Assembly (NCBI GenBank): GCA_902651635.1
Contig: CACRSC010000012.1
Span: 177,611-199,704 of the forward strand
Reading direction: 5' to 3'
Source: Mastigamoeba balamuthi
Lineage: Eukaryota; Evosea; Mastigamoebida; Mastigamoebidae
Length of the DNA stretch: 22,094 nt
Positions 1-10,523 of this stretch are shown here, piece by piece. The notes beneath the pieces were generated by a model. The model made no database searches. It saw only the letters and a list, made by a program, of their open reading frames with translations, and was not told the origin of the DNA. The position numbers and the translations under genes were made by a program. The first letter of the stretch is position 1. Each line of letters starts with the position of its first letter.

Positions 1-480
1 AGCCACTATGGCAGCAAACTGCCTGGACTGGCTGATGTGGCTCCACTCTCTCTTTGCTGCTCTTATAATTGTTAATTATGTGATTTGAATTGAATAGTGG
101 TCTCAATAAAATACCTGTGCTGTCCACAACAAACTGGCGTTTGTTCTCTGCTGCTTTGGCCTGGCTCCAGGCAGCTGCCCTGTCTGCAACGAACAGAGCA
201 GACCATCTGCCTGATGTTGCATTCCATTTCTCGGGGCGATGGTGACTGCCCATGTGCCCAGTCCTCTGCAGGTGATACTGCGACGTGTAGTACCTGTCAC
301 ATGCACTGCAGTGGTATGCCTTGTGCTCCCAGGCAACATCTCCCTGATGTTGCCTCGATGCCATCAGTGCACAAGGCCCACCTGCTGTGGCTTCCTGAGA
401 ACCTGCTTCCATCTGCATTACTGCTCACCTGTCTGTCCAGCTAGCACAGCACACAAATGACGTAAACTAAAATAACTATC
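1..480. repeat. Leader of composite repeat, copy 1
   Basis: This stretch is homologous to 5755-6240 in the same orientation. Both run through the same order of landmarks: an 'agcnactatgg' start, a run around 'tttgttctctgctgctttgg', 'ctgccctgtctg', a 'gggc(g/a)atgg' block, and 'ctgcattactg' before the array. The copies differ by many substitutions and small indels, so the duplication is not recent. Each copy leads directly into a minisatellite array, so leader and array form one composite repeat. The short ORFs here show no recognisable protein. Confidence 0.7.
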
Positions 481-489
481 TGCACTGAA

Positions 490-897
490 TCACATAGACT
501 TCCGCTACATGCCGCTATGCAGCCTCCGCTACACACTGTTGCAACACAGCCTTTCGCTACACTCAGCTACATGAGGGTTTGCTACATGCCGCTACACAAA
601 TCCTCCGCTACATGCCGCTACATTTGGGTTCGCTACGCGCCGCTACACTAATCCTTCACTACATGCCGCTACATTTGGGTCCGCTACGCACCACTACACT
701 AATTCTCCGCTACATGCCGCTACATTTGGGTCTGCTACGTGCCGCTACACTAATCCTCCGCTACATGCCGCTACACACCTTCCGCTACATGCCGCTACGC
801 TTTTCTGCTTCTGCTACAGTGCGTAGCGGAGGTCTGTGTAGTGGCATGTAGCGGAGTTGCTTCCGCTACGGAACGTAAACGTGATCGACGTGTCTGC
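490..897. repeat. Minisatellite array 1 (CpG-rich version)
   Basis: The array is built from cores such as 'cgctacatgccgctacac' separated by short variable spacers ('taatcct', 'atttgggt'). Most cores contain CpG. Near its right end the orientation flips (gtagcgg instead of ccgctac), which gives a fold-back terminus. The array closes with a segment at 871-896 ('gaacgtaaacgtgatcgacg') that recurs at the ends of arrays 2 and 3. The 90-codon ORF through it is a by-product of the repeat. Confidence 0.85.
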
Positions 898-939
898 AAA
901 AGCAGAGACCTCTTTCTACTGCTTTTCATAACAGGTTCC

Positions 940-1500
940 CCTCTTCAGTGTCAGAAGGAATGATGTTTATCAGAATATGAACTTCTCCATTGTCTCTTCT
1001 GGCAGCCAAGGAACCATCAGGGGATACAGTGATTCTCATTTCGTCCTGCATGAGCTTGAGTGAGCACAGCCCCTTTGCTCAGAGCCAGGAAGGTGACCTG
1101 ACTGTCATGGAAATAGTGAATTCCCAGTCATTTGCATGAAGCCACTGGCCAGTCTCCCATATGAAGTAGTCCTGATCAAGGCATAGAAGATAGCCGGGAC
1201 GTGGTGGAAGAGTCAGGCACATGGACTGTGTTCTGTGAAGCAGCATCTGAGAGTGATTCGAAGAATCAATGTTTAGCAGTTTACCTGTCCTTGGGGTTCT
1301 TCATGTACATCTCTGAGTAAGATGTGCCATATAGTTATCATTTACCAGTATGTCCAAGATATTTCCATTGGGATGTGGTTTTTCTCTGCCACCATAAGAG
1401 TACAGTGCACATCTGTTTTTATGACTGCATATTGTATCATCAATAGTATCGTGCTGACCAGGAATCCAGAACATCTTAGCAGTAGTGTTGAACATCAGAA
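940..1500 (-). pseudogene. Possible decayed coding stretch, beta-propeller-like
   Basis: On the minus strand one frame reads through protein-like sequence with a short 'VSPDGSLAARRDNGEVHIL' run that resembles a WD/beta-propeller blade. A second open stretch of 64 codons lies at 1301-1495. The frame is broken by TGA codons and shows no clear start. I read it as a coding remnant; the family assignment is a guess from one motif. Confidence 0.25.
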
Positions 1501-2353
1501 GTAGGGGTCTCAGAAGAAAATCCTATCTAACATCGCTTGCAGATCTGGTTGGAGCAAAGTGAAGATTATGTATATATCAATAAAATGCTGTCGTGACATA
1601 CTACACTTTATACACTCAACACCTCTGTCTTTACTCCAGAGCTTCCGGATATAGATAGATTATGATGTCTGCTGTATAAAACAATAGCAATGAAGTCCAG
1701 TAGCTCCTGCCAGTCAATTGGTACCCATCTCTTGAAGTGACTAATAATTGGAGGATTTGATGATGTGGTAAACTCACAGATTAGAGAAAGAAAGCTCTCA
1801 CTGAAAAAGAGCATCAAAATAGCAAGGGTGCAGAGCATGTAGCTGAAATGTTAACTAGATTTTCCTGAACTCCATTCTGAACATTTGCAGCAGTTCCTCT
1901 AAACTTGTTAAGCTCAGACCATCCATTTTCCTGATAATATGCAGTACTAGTGAGAAGACTATCACTACTAGATGTTAAATTGATAAATCCATCTGCAGAA
2001 GAGCAATTTGAAAATCAGCAATCTTAACATGTACAAATAGTGAAATAGAGATAATATAATCAAAAGTCTTGAGATCATAATATTTGAATAGTCTTGTAAT
2101 TGTGAGACTTTATATTATGAATTAAAAATTAATCAATCGTTTGAAAATGTAAATGAAAACTATAAATAGAATACTGTAAGTGAACTGCTAGTGCTGCTCT
2201 GGCTTCTGACTCTTTTTCGGATCAGAAACATGACTGTCTTACCAGACCTTCCTCTACTCATTCCAACTTCTATCAAAAGCAGTAATAAAGGTGAATTGGC
2301 TTTAATTGAATTGATGTAACAGGTTAAGGCAAATTTAGAGTATGAAGATAATA
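1501..2353. other. AT-rich spacer, no gene seen
   Basis: A/T-rich sequence with few CpG and only short ORFs (up to 76 codons) that lack recognisable protein features. I see no RNA gene. Confidence 0.5.
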
Positions 2354-2390
2354 GATAATATCATGATATTTTAAATATCATGATATTATC
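2354..2390. repeat. Perfect 18-bp inverted repeat with 1-nt spacer
   Basis: The left arm GATAATATCATGATATTT is the exact reverse complement of the right arm, with a single T between them. The arms are almost entirely A/T and contain the internal palindrome ATATCATGATAT. It could extrude as a cruciform or mark a transposon end. No target-site duplication was recognised. Confidence 0.9.
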
Positions 2391-2411
2391 ATAAATCTAG
2401 ATAGTTATACT

Positions 2412-4160
2412 CTTTTGGAGCATCTGGCACAATGGCCACACCACTCCATGGACCACCACCACAGGCAGCCCCTGCAGCTCCAGCAACCTCTAATATCCAA
2501 GCAGTTCAGATCTCTCAGGCCCCTCCAGGCCCCCCAGATCCCCCAGATCCCCCAGGCACTCCAGGCTGTACCAGCTGCTGAAGGAGCCCAGGCAGTTCGA
2601 GCAACTCAGGCACCCTAGGCACTTCAGGCCCCTCAGGCACCCCAGGCAGCTGTACCTGCTGCTAAACTTACTAAGACAGCAGCAGCTCCAAAGTCTTAGA
2701 AGGTAAGAGCTTTTCTGTTATTTTTCTCCATTTCTTATTTTCTAAACTCTTTCTCAGGCATCCAAGAAAATGGACTCAGATGCTGAGAGGAAAGGTTTGC
2801 TTTTTTCACTTTATATATATGAGTATTTCTTTTGAAATGTTGTGAAAACAAGACTTTTGAAAATGTCGCAATCATGAGACTTATGAAAATCTTATGATTG
2901 TGAAACTTGTGAAATATTATGATTGCAAGACTTTTTAAATGTTGTGATTGTAAGACTTGAATTTTCCTTTATCATATCAAATGCACAGGAGTTGAGCTGG
3001 AGCAGGATCGTCTTGATAAGATTAAGATGCAGGTGGATTACTGCATTAAGATTGCATAGGCATTCTACTAGTACATCAATGAGGGACTTCACTATAGCAA
3101 CCTCTCAGAGTTTAACAGCTGCATTCTGAAGGTTTGCAAGATGAGCACCAACATGAAGAACATGCTCACTCACTGCAGAGAACATGGAGGAGCAGTTCAG
3201 GGCCCAGAACATGAACCTTCAGACATTCCAGGACATCATCAAGCTGAACCTTGGGGTTGAGGTCACTGTGGAGCAGGTGAGTGGGATTTGATTATTCAAA
3301 ACTGAGTTAATCTTGCAGATAAAGGCATGGTCATTCCTCAGGGACCCTAACTGGATAGCATTAAGGGGTTTGTCATGGGGATGTTAAGTGAGAGATACTG
3401 CAAGAGGAGCATGCTGGACTTCATACAGGTGTTTCCAGATCACCTTGTGGTGCTGGAGGGAATGCAACACATTCTCAGCTATGTTGCTGTTCAAACGGTA
3501 TTGATATTATTTTATTGTTATTTTAGCAATAAAATAGGTCAAGTACTTTAAGTCATGGATCAGAGAAAGCCCGAGTCATGGGCACAGGTCAAGTTGCCAT
3601 GCTGCAACATCTATCAGCCCATGAGCTTCGTACTCTGCCATTGGTACAGTGCATCTGTAAATGCCACGACTGCCACAATCAGCCACATGGCCATCTACTC
3701 TCTGATGATGTACCTTAAGCAGGAAAAGAAAAAACAAAATCAATACAGGAAAATTGCCCCAAGAAGCAATGCAGAGGTCGCAGGCAGACTGGCCAAAAAA
3801 ACAGGGTGGAAGGAACTTATGAGAAAAGCCAATGCTAAGAAATGAGCCTACATCGTTAAGGACATGACCACAGCCTGGAATGCACTGAGCCGTCCTGCAA
3901 GAAACGAGCTCAAGAAGCTGTGTATGAAAAGAACAGAGCAGCAGCTGACTCCTCTTCCTGTTTTATCAGAAACACAGGATTTCCACAGACTGGTGTCAGA
4001 GGACCAGATCAGGGTTATAAAAATAAAAACAATGTTAGAATTAAGAAAAACAGAGGGTAGGGAAGGAAACGCACCAGGAATGCTGAGCTTCTCCCTGAGT
4101 GTTAGCTCCCTGGTCTGTGCCTGCCTCAACAGCATGCATGAGAGCATTCATTCTGGATAA
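2412..4160 (+). pseudogene. Multi-exon protein gene remnant with in-frame TAG/TAA
   Basis: Coding-like segments are joined by good splice signals. Exon a (to 2702) is a Gln/Ala/Pro-rich repeat ending AAG|GTAAGA. Exon b is 2758-2794. Exon c (2989-3276) reads like a charged helical protein. Exon d is 3319-3497. A possible exon e runs from 3527. Phases agree across a, b and c. In-frame TAG lies at 2616, 2697, 3057 and 3069, and TAA at 3348, all where Gln would fit ('QAP-TAG-ALQAPQAP', 'IA-TAG-AFY-TAG-YINEG'). A frameshift near 3176 and an unmatched c/d phase show damage. In 3555-4160 two frames compete; the more protein-like one has a TGA at 3843. I recognise no family. Either this is a decaying gene or this block uses a different stop-codon meaning. 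Confidence 0.5.
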
Positions 4161-4235
4161 TATTTAGTTTGTAATAACACAGAGAGAACAAGAAAGGAAG
4201 AAGGAGGAGGATTTCATACCTTATAATGAGATTGC

Positions 4236-4760
4236 TCAGAGTCCCACCAATAGCATTATCTGCATGGCCTTGAGCCCTGCCCTGACCTCTCTAAAGATGC
4301 AGGGCTGGTGGGCACACTCCTTGCTGGGCTCGGCACTGAAGATACTGAGGAGGTTACATGATATCTTCATGAGAACTGAGATCTGCTGCTTCTTCTACAG
4401 TGCCTTTCTTTGCTTCTCATCTGTCTCCCACACACATAAGGTGCTTCTGTATTCTTCTGCTGTGATCTTCTTATCAACCTTCTTCATCTTGTCCTCAGAT
4501 TACTTCCTATTGCTAAGATGTAAGTGCTGCTGCTGCAGCTTGTAGCTAGTGCAGCTGTGCCTAAAGTAATGTCAAGAAAGGGTGTATGATATGGGAATAA
4601 AGAAGAAAGGAGAGAGAATACTACATACCTGCTGTCCTGAGAGACATGATCACTAGGTCTCTGTCCTGCTGGGATGGGAAAGATATCAATCACAGTGATG
4701 ATCGGCCTGCCCAGTGCAGCTCTTGTTCTTGTTCTTGCACTTGTCCTTGTGCATCTTGGT
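4236..4760 (-). pseudogene. Two-exon gene remnant with in-frame TAA and TAG
   Basis: Reading the minus strand, an upstream exon containing 'GRPIITVIDIFPIPAGQRP' ends at 4629 with AGCAG|GTATGT. After a 68-bp intron (4561-4628, ending TTTAG) the next exon, 4236-4560, continues in matching phase (2). It encodes a Lys/Glu/Gln-rich segment ('DKMKKVDKKITAEEYRS'). The joined frame is interrupted only by TAA (4500-4502) and TAG (4395-4397), both in contexts where Gln is natural, and ends at TGA (4236-4238). The left limit of the first exon is uncertain. No family is recognised. Confidence 0.45.
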
Positions 4761-4984
4761 GGGGGTTTTATGCAGTGTCCTTGATGTGCACCGTTTTTTC
4801 AAACAGCTGTTAAATGACATCAATAGCAGCATGAAAAGGGTGAGGTCTACACAGAATCATAGATTTGCACTGTGAAACCATTGTCTGCATGTAGCAGATG
4901 AGTATGGTATAGTAGGTGGAACAGCATTAAGAAAGTCTGTTAGAGGTTATGATTAAGTCAGAGAATTGATGTATTGAAGTTCTA

Positions 4985-5713
4985 CATTGCAGAACCTCTG
5001 CTATGTGCTGCTACATAGGTACTTTCTGCCTTGCTATATAGTGGAATGTGCTGAAGTGCCTTCTGCTGTATGGTATAGCAGACACAATGCTGTAGTGGTG
5101 CATTGCAGAAGATCTGCTATACACTGCTATACAGATACCCTCTGCTAGGTAGCATAGCAAACTGCTATACAAAAACCTCCACTTTGCTATGTTGCTATGT
5201 AGCAGAAGGCACTAGAGCACCTTCTGCTATGCAGTGTAGCAGTTTCTATAGTGTAGCAGTAATTAGTGAACCTTCCTCTATGCACTGCTATACAAATATC
5301 TCTGCTACACAGTGTAGTGGATCCTATAGTGTAGCAGTATGTAGTGGATCTTCTGCTATGTGTTACACAAATGCCTCCACTATACTGTGCAGTAGAAGGC
5401 ACTAAAGTACCTTCTGCTATGCAGTGAGGTGGACTCTAGAGTGTAGCAGTGTGTAGCAGACCTACAAACATCTCTGCTATACAGTGTAGCAGACCCTGTA
5501 TATCAGTGCATAGCAGATCTGCCTCCACTACACATTGCTACACAGATTTTGCTATGCAGTATAGTGGATACCATTCTGTTATGCACAGCTACACAGGCTT
5601 TGCTATGCACTGCTACTGTAATTCACTTCTGCTATACTACATAGCAGAGTATGCATAGCAGTGTATAGTGGAACTGGAGCTGCTATAGCATGTAAATGTG
5701 ATTAACATGCTGC
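4985..5713. repeat. Minisatellite array 2 (CpG-depleted version)
   Basis: Units such as 'tgctatacactgctatac' and their inverted form 'gtagcagtatgtagtgga' alternate over about 700 bp. The core matches array 1 but with TG or CA at the CpG positions. The right end holds a small hairpin (tctgctat/atagcaga) and the shared closing segment at 5687-5713 ('tgtaaatgtgattaacatg'). No leader copy was found before this array. Confidence 0.85.
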
Positions 5714-5754
5714 TTAGTCCCCTGGTTCCATCAGCACATCATCCATTGCTTCAG

Positions 5755-6240
5755 ACAGCTACTATGGAAGTGAACTGTCTTGATTGGCACAAGCTGCTCC
5801 ACTTTCTCTTTGATGCTGTGCTTATTTTACCACATAATATGTTTGTTAAAACCAAACTTCCCTTTTAGGTTTAATATGTGCAAACCTGTACTGAAGCTGC
5901 CTGTGATATACTGGTCTTTGTTCTCTGCTGCTTTGGTCTGCCCTGTCTGTTACCAACAGAGAAGACCTTCTTTCAGATGTTCCATTTCACATCTTAGGGC
6001 AATGGCAACCACTCATGTGGCCAGCCTCTGCAGGTTACACTGCATGAAGCAGTATCTATTACATGATCTGCAGTGATATGATTTGTCCTTCCCATCCTTC
6101 CTCATCTGTAATTCAACTGTAGCTGTGTGTTTTTCCTGGCCTTGCACTTCTGTTCCTGAAGAATCACCTGCTTCACTGAATCCCTTCTGCATTACTGTGT
6201 CAGTGCACAACTGACATCAAGTGCAAATCAGCCAGCTGAC
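5755..6240. repeat. Leader of composite repeat, copy 2
   Basis: Diverged copy of 1-480 in the same orientation, immediately before array 3. Where copy 1 has CpG ('tctcggggcgatgg') this copy has non-CpG bases ('tcttagggcaatgg'), in line with the CpG loss of the neighbouring arrays. Confidence 0.65.
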
Positions 6241-6244
6241 AAAA

Positions 6245-6690
6245 TCTAGTCTACTTACTATACAGCTTCCACTACACTTAGCTATGCAATTGCTTCTGCT
6301 ATGCACTGCTATATATACCTTTGCTACTCTGTGTAGTGAATCAGCCTCTGCTACACATTGCTACATTGGCTCCACTACACAGTGTAGCATACCCATCCAT
6401 CACTACGTGCTGCTATATTTGTCTTTGCTACACTATGCAGTGGTTGAACCTCTGCTACGCAGTGTAGCAGATCCTGTATGGCAGTGCAAAGTGAATATGC
6501 CTCTGCTACACAGAGCTTCATGGTCTCTACAACACAGTGTAGTAGACCCCATTCTGCTATGCACAGCTATACAGGCACTGCTATGCACTGCTGCTGTACT
6601 TCACTTCTGCTATACTACATAGTGAAGTATGCATAGTAGTATGTAGCAGAACTGGATCTGCTATACATAAATGTGATTAACGTGTCTGTA
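6245..6690. repeat. Minisatellite array 3 (mostly CpG-depleted)
   Basis: Same family as arrays 1 and 2, with cores like 'ctgctacacattgctacat' in both orientations. The terminal hairpin block and closing segment (6664-6688, 'taaatgtgattaacgtgtctg') match those of the other arrays. One CpG is kept in the closing segment, so this copy is intermediate between arrays 1 and 2. Confidence 0.85.
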
Positions 6691-7267
6691 CCTTCAGTGC
6701 ACCCACTCACCCCCTTCCTCCCCCTTTCCCTTCCCTTTCTTTTCTTATTCTTCCCCCTTCAGTTTCTGTGCCAGATGTATCAGGCCAATAAAGAAGGTGC
6801 ACTACCTCTTTCCTTCATCCCAGTTTTCGCTCTTCCACAGAATTTCCCATATCTTTCATAAGTTCCCCTTACCTTCTTCGTTTTTCTCATACTCTTATCA
6901 CAAACCTCACTATCTCCAGGAGTCATGCTCTGTCTGCCGAATGAGAGAGAATCGCAGAGCAAGGGGTGAGTGAGTTCTTTCCTTGTTTCTTATACTTTGA
7001 CTGATACTGCTTGCCAAACCTGCAGTATGCAGTAGGAGGCATCAGAAACGCAGGCAGATAGATGCCTGGCTCTGATGATCATGAATATGAGTGAGAAACA
7101 AAACACAACATACCTCACACTAATACACCACACATCAGCACTGAAAAACAAATAAAATCTAATTGATTGATATTACAGAATTGTGATTAATTCATTTTAA
7201 TCGTTTTATTCAATACATTTAATTAATTTAATTGCAACAATCGCTTTAAACAATTATAGTGCATCAT
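6691..7267. other. Pyrimidine-rich then AT-rich spacer, no gene seen
   Basis: A C/T-dominated stretch (about 6700-6910) is followed by strongly A/T-rich sequence (about 7080-7260). ORFs are 60-odd codons and low in complexity. It forms the right margin of the repeat-rich block. Confidence 0.5.
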
Positions 7268-7316
7268 GCACATTATGTGCATTATGTGTATAATGTGAAA
7301 AATGCACATAATGTGC
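7268..7316. repeat. 15-bp perfect inverted repeat at the compositional boundary
   Basis: GCACATTATGTGCAT (7268-7282) is the exact reverse complement of 7302-7316, with a 19-nt spacer that holds further partial copies ('attatgtgtataatgtg'). It lies just before the change from AT-rich repeat DNA to GC-rich genes. Confidence 0.85.
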
Positions 7317-7403
7317 TACATGCACTAACAAAATTTAAAACGCAGTGATGACCAAATGTTTAATTATAGAAGTTACTTCACTGGTGAGACAAAAGTGAAT
7401 TTC

Positions 7404-8310
7404 TCATTTAGAGCTTGTCTCGTGCTCAGCCACTATATCTTCAGCTGTGGTAAGTGGTTGGACTTCAATTTGGACAGTGGTGTCAGCTGGAACATCGGGT
7501 TTGGTCACAAGCAGGAGGAGCAAGTTCGAGAAGCACAGAACAAAGTTGAAAAGTGGCACTTGTAGTGATGAGGGCATGCAGTAAATGATGGACACGGCAG
7601 GGATCCACAACATCTGTGTGTTCAGGTAAGAAGACGTAGAAGGCCTGTGCGTACCCAAATTGTGAAGAGGGATGTCAGAAGAGTACCAAAAGCAAACTCA
7701 ATCGTGAACGTCTTGGCGAAGAGCTCGAAGCTGAAGTTACAGTAGCGCCAGTGGAACGGCACCATCACCAGCCAGCACCCCACAAACGGGTTGTACACAA
7801 ACTGATCGAACAGCACCTGCGGAAAACGTGGGGGCATCAGCGACCGTTCCCGCGAGTGGCGACGCTGCCAACCTTGCAGACGATAGTGCCCACGGAGACA
7901 CCGTCGCCGAACATGACGCTCTGCAGCTTGTACAGCGACTCGACGACGCAGCCGATGGCCGCCCACTGTACGACGAGCAGCGCCAGCGAGGCGACCACCA
8001 GCAGCGGGCCGCCGGCGATGTCCTTGCGCACGACCATGATGGCCCACGGCAGCACGCCGCCGAACACGGCCGTCGCCAGCGCAGAGTAGCCGTAGCCCCA
8101 GGACGTCTTGAGGCGCGAGATGCCGGCAAAGGCCCCGGAGCAGGGCGCGCAGCCGTAGTACATCCCGATGATGGCGCCCTCGCATGCGAGGATGACGACG
8201 CCGGGGATGGCGTTGATTCGCGCGGCTCGCCCGATTTTGCGGAATGCCTTGCGGTAGAAGTCGGGGCTCGCCAGCACCCTGAAGCCTGTCGTGCCGCGGC
8301 CGTCTGCCAT
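7404..8310 (-). CDS. Mpv17/PMP22-like multi-pass membrane protein
   Basis: Three exons: 7873-8310, 7655-7816, 7404-7613, with introns of 56 and 41 bp, both in phase 0, giving 269 aa. ATG at 8310 is the first in frame. Hydrophobic segments occur around residues 30-52, 70-92, 100-125 and in exons 2 and 3. Exon 2 begins VLFDQFVYNPF and exon 3 has WIPAVSIIYCMPSSLQVPLFN. Both resemble signatures of the Mpv17/PMP22 family (a DQ-x-P region, then W-x-P with aromatics, P and a final LFxN), proteins of inner mitochondrial or peroxisomal membranes. The N-terminal half is longer than in a typical member of about 180 aa. The C-terminal 35 residues are polar and acidic. Family call is moderate; membrane protein is secure. 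It is divergent from the Cys-rich gene on its right. Confidence 0.55.
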
Positions 8311-8742
8311 CACTGCTGGAAAAACAACAGCTTTTGCACACTCCTTCGTCCTTTCGCAACCAAAGGTACCCCCGATTCGCAGATTTGCTTTGGACCGGAG
8401 ACCACTGGGCCCATTGGGACCAAAAGGACAAAAGACGAAATAGGTCGGAGATACTGACTTATTATTGATAATGACAGATCCGACCCCACTGTGCGCAACG
8501 ACCCGCGGAGACTGCTGAAGAGATCCCCGGAATGTGGATTTTTGTGCAGATATCTGAACAAAAATCAGCCCATTAAAACCGCTTTAGGCAGTGCGCTGCG
8601 GCAGGTCTGCGGGTCAGTCTTGCGGTCCAATTCTACCCTTGGCTGCACGGTCCCCACAGGCCACTAACCACACCCGCACACGCTCGTGCTCCGCTCGTCG
8701 CGCCCCATTGCTCGCTGCAGCCGACAGGCACACCAGGCACTG
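8311..8742. other. Divergent intergenic region, possible promoters
   Basis: Lies between the starts of the Mpv17-like gene (minus) and the Cys-rich gene (plus). It holds the palindrome CAGATATCTG near 8547 flanked by 'tttttgtg' and 'aacaaaaatcagccc'. The conserved block found upstream of the ThDP genes is not present in recognisable form. No RNA gene seen. Confidence 0.4.
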
Positions 8743-10523
8743 ATGGTATCGTCTCTCGTCTCCCACCGCCGGGTTTCGCCGCCGTGGCACTTGTTCTCAA
8801 GCGACATTCGGCCGCGGCGGAGCAGGAGCCCGAAGGAGCGTTCCTCGAGGCCTCGCCGCTGGCGTTCGACTGCGGGGGCCTCGTCGACAGCACGCCGCCC
8901 AGCGCGCCGCCCAAGCTGTTCGCCGCCCAGTGGTAACTGCGCCCCTGCCCCCTTCCAATACAAAAAAAACCGCCACAACCGAACAGCTCACTGCTGTTAC
9001 ACAACTGCCTCCCTGCACCCGCCTTCATGCCGAGCCTCTCACGAGATCTCGTCTCTGCTGTTCCTCCTCCCTGCCCTCCGTTGCATTGTGCAGTGTGCAC
9101 TGCCGGCAGAGGCTGGAGGACATGAAGGGCGTCGAGGGCGACGAGGACTGCAGGGTCGGGGCGGAGCGATGGGAGGCGGGGTGGGCAGAGTCTGGCCTCT
9201 CGTGCTACGGCTGCTGCACTGCGTCGGAGTTCTGTGCGCAGCACGGCGTGCCCCTCGCAGCGTGCTCCAGCTCGCTCAATGCATCCGGTCTCGGTCAGAT
9301 CGCCCTTCGTTTTTTCACCCACGTGTTCACACCTCTGACAAGGCCAGCAGTCCACGAAGCGCACGTTGTTCTCGTGTACAGAGGCACTTGGGGGCACGGG
9401 AAGAGAGCGGGAGAGGAGATTCCCATGCTTGCTCCGACGGGGGTGGCACCTAAGGAGTCGTCGCTGTCGTCTCCGGCCTCTGGGGATTGCCGTTGCTTTG
9501 CTCGCCTCCAGCGTCTGGTTGAGAGCGACTGGGTGCGCAAGGACGACAACGTGTATTCTTCCGTGCAAGCTCTGCTCGCCGAGTGCTCGAATGGTGTCTG
9601 CCGCGGATTCTGTGGCACCAACTACCTCTGCAAAAGTACAGCAGGCTCACCATACTTTGTTTCTCATGGTCGGAACAGTTCACCTGTGCGCTGCCGTGTC
9701 GGACACGAAAGCGTCCACGACGTCAAGGAGGATGACGAGGTTTCACTGCCCGATACCGCACGACAAGGTGAGCCGAGGGCGCCACCACGAGCAGTTCGCA
9801 TTCTTCTGCGACGACCCCACGTGCTGCCCTGGGGGCCGCTGGTACTCGCGCGAGGAGACGCACTCTCAGAGCCGGAAGCGCAAGCTGGCCATTCAGTCGT
9901 CTCTCACAGATCACGTACAACACGACCTTCCGACAACTGCGGTGGTACCGGAATCCGGCAGCGAGGCAGAGGCTTCACTCGACAACTCCGATGTCGACGA
10001 ATGCGATGCCCAGAAACGCGCAATCGCGTTTACACAGAGCAAGGACCGTATGGTCCTTAGACCACTGTCCCCGCATGTCATCGCGGACAAAAGAGCTAGG
10101 GGACTGCGAGGTCTGCTTTTGAAATGGCCCGTTGTCACGTTCAGCGTGCTCGCGTCGCTGCTGGTCGCGTTTCTCGTGGCCTTCATCGTGATGACCTCCA
10201 TACACTTCGCGGAGAGCTGTGCTTCGGGACAGGACAGATCGTTCTGCTTCTCTGGCCCCTTCGGATCGGGATGCAAGAATTGCAAGTATCACAAGGGCGA
10301 AGGATGGGCGTGCGATAAGTTGACGGGAAACTACTATCTCGATTTGTGGATTGACGATGTGCCCAAAACCGAGAGCATCACGTTCCAGTGGAAAATGGAA
10401 ATCGCTGGGAACAGCCAAGAATTGGATGGCACAATCCGTTCATACCCGCACTGGATCGAGCATCCTTCCCCTTCACTGCTGAACAACTGGACAGTTGTCC
10501 TTCTACAAAACAGGATCAATTAA
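8743..10523 (+). CDS. Cys-rich single-pass membrane protein, function unknown
   Basis: Best model: 8802-8932, 9094-9635, 9679-10523, with introns of 161 and 43 bp and consistent phases; stop TAA at 10521. The start is unresolved. ATG at 8743 joined over a 56-bp intron (8746-8801) gives 506 aa, but an exon of only the start codon is speculative. Features: Cys clusters (CVHCRQR, CYGCCTASEFC, CSNGVCRGFCGTNYLC, FFCDDPTCCPGG); a basic/polar linker; one strong membrane helix at about residues 375-400 (VVTFSVLASLLVAFLVAFIV); then about 105 residues with five more Cys and an NWT glycosylation sequon. This suggests a surface or secretory-pathway protein. I recognise no family. The segment encoded by 9294-9511 is less protein-like and may hide an in-frame intron. 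It is convergent with ThDP copy A. Confidence 0.45.

Noticed and set aside
579-851. 90-codon ORF with repeating MPLHLG units
   Set aside because: Produced by translation of the minisatellite; the repeat is conserved at DNA level in both orientations and the frame is not kept in arrays 2 and 3.
490-897. CRISPR array
   Set aside because: Repeats are short, degenerate, in both orientations and without unique spacers of constant length; the host is eukaryotic.
8633-9568. 311-codon ORF on the minus strand
   Set aside because: It lies opposite the Cys-rich gene, has no recognisable domain and a composition typical of antisense frames in GC-rich DNA.
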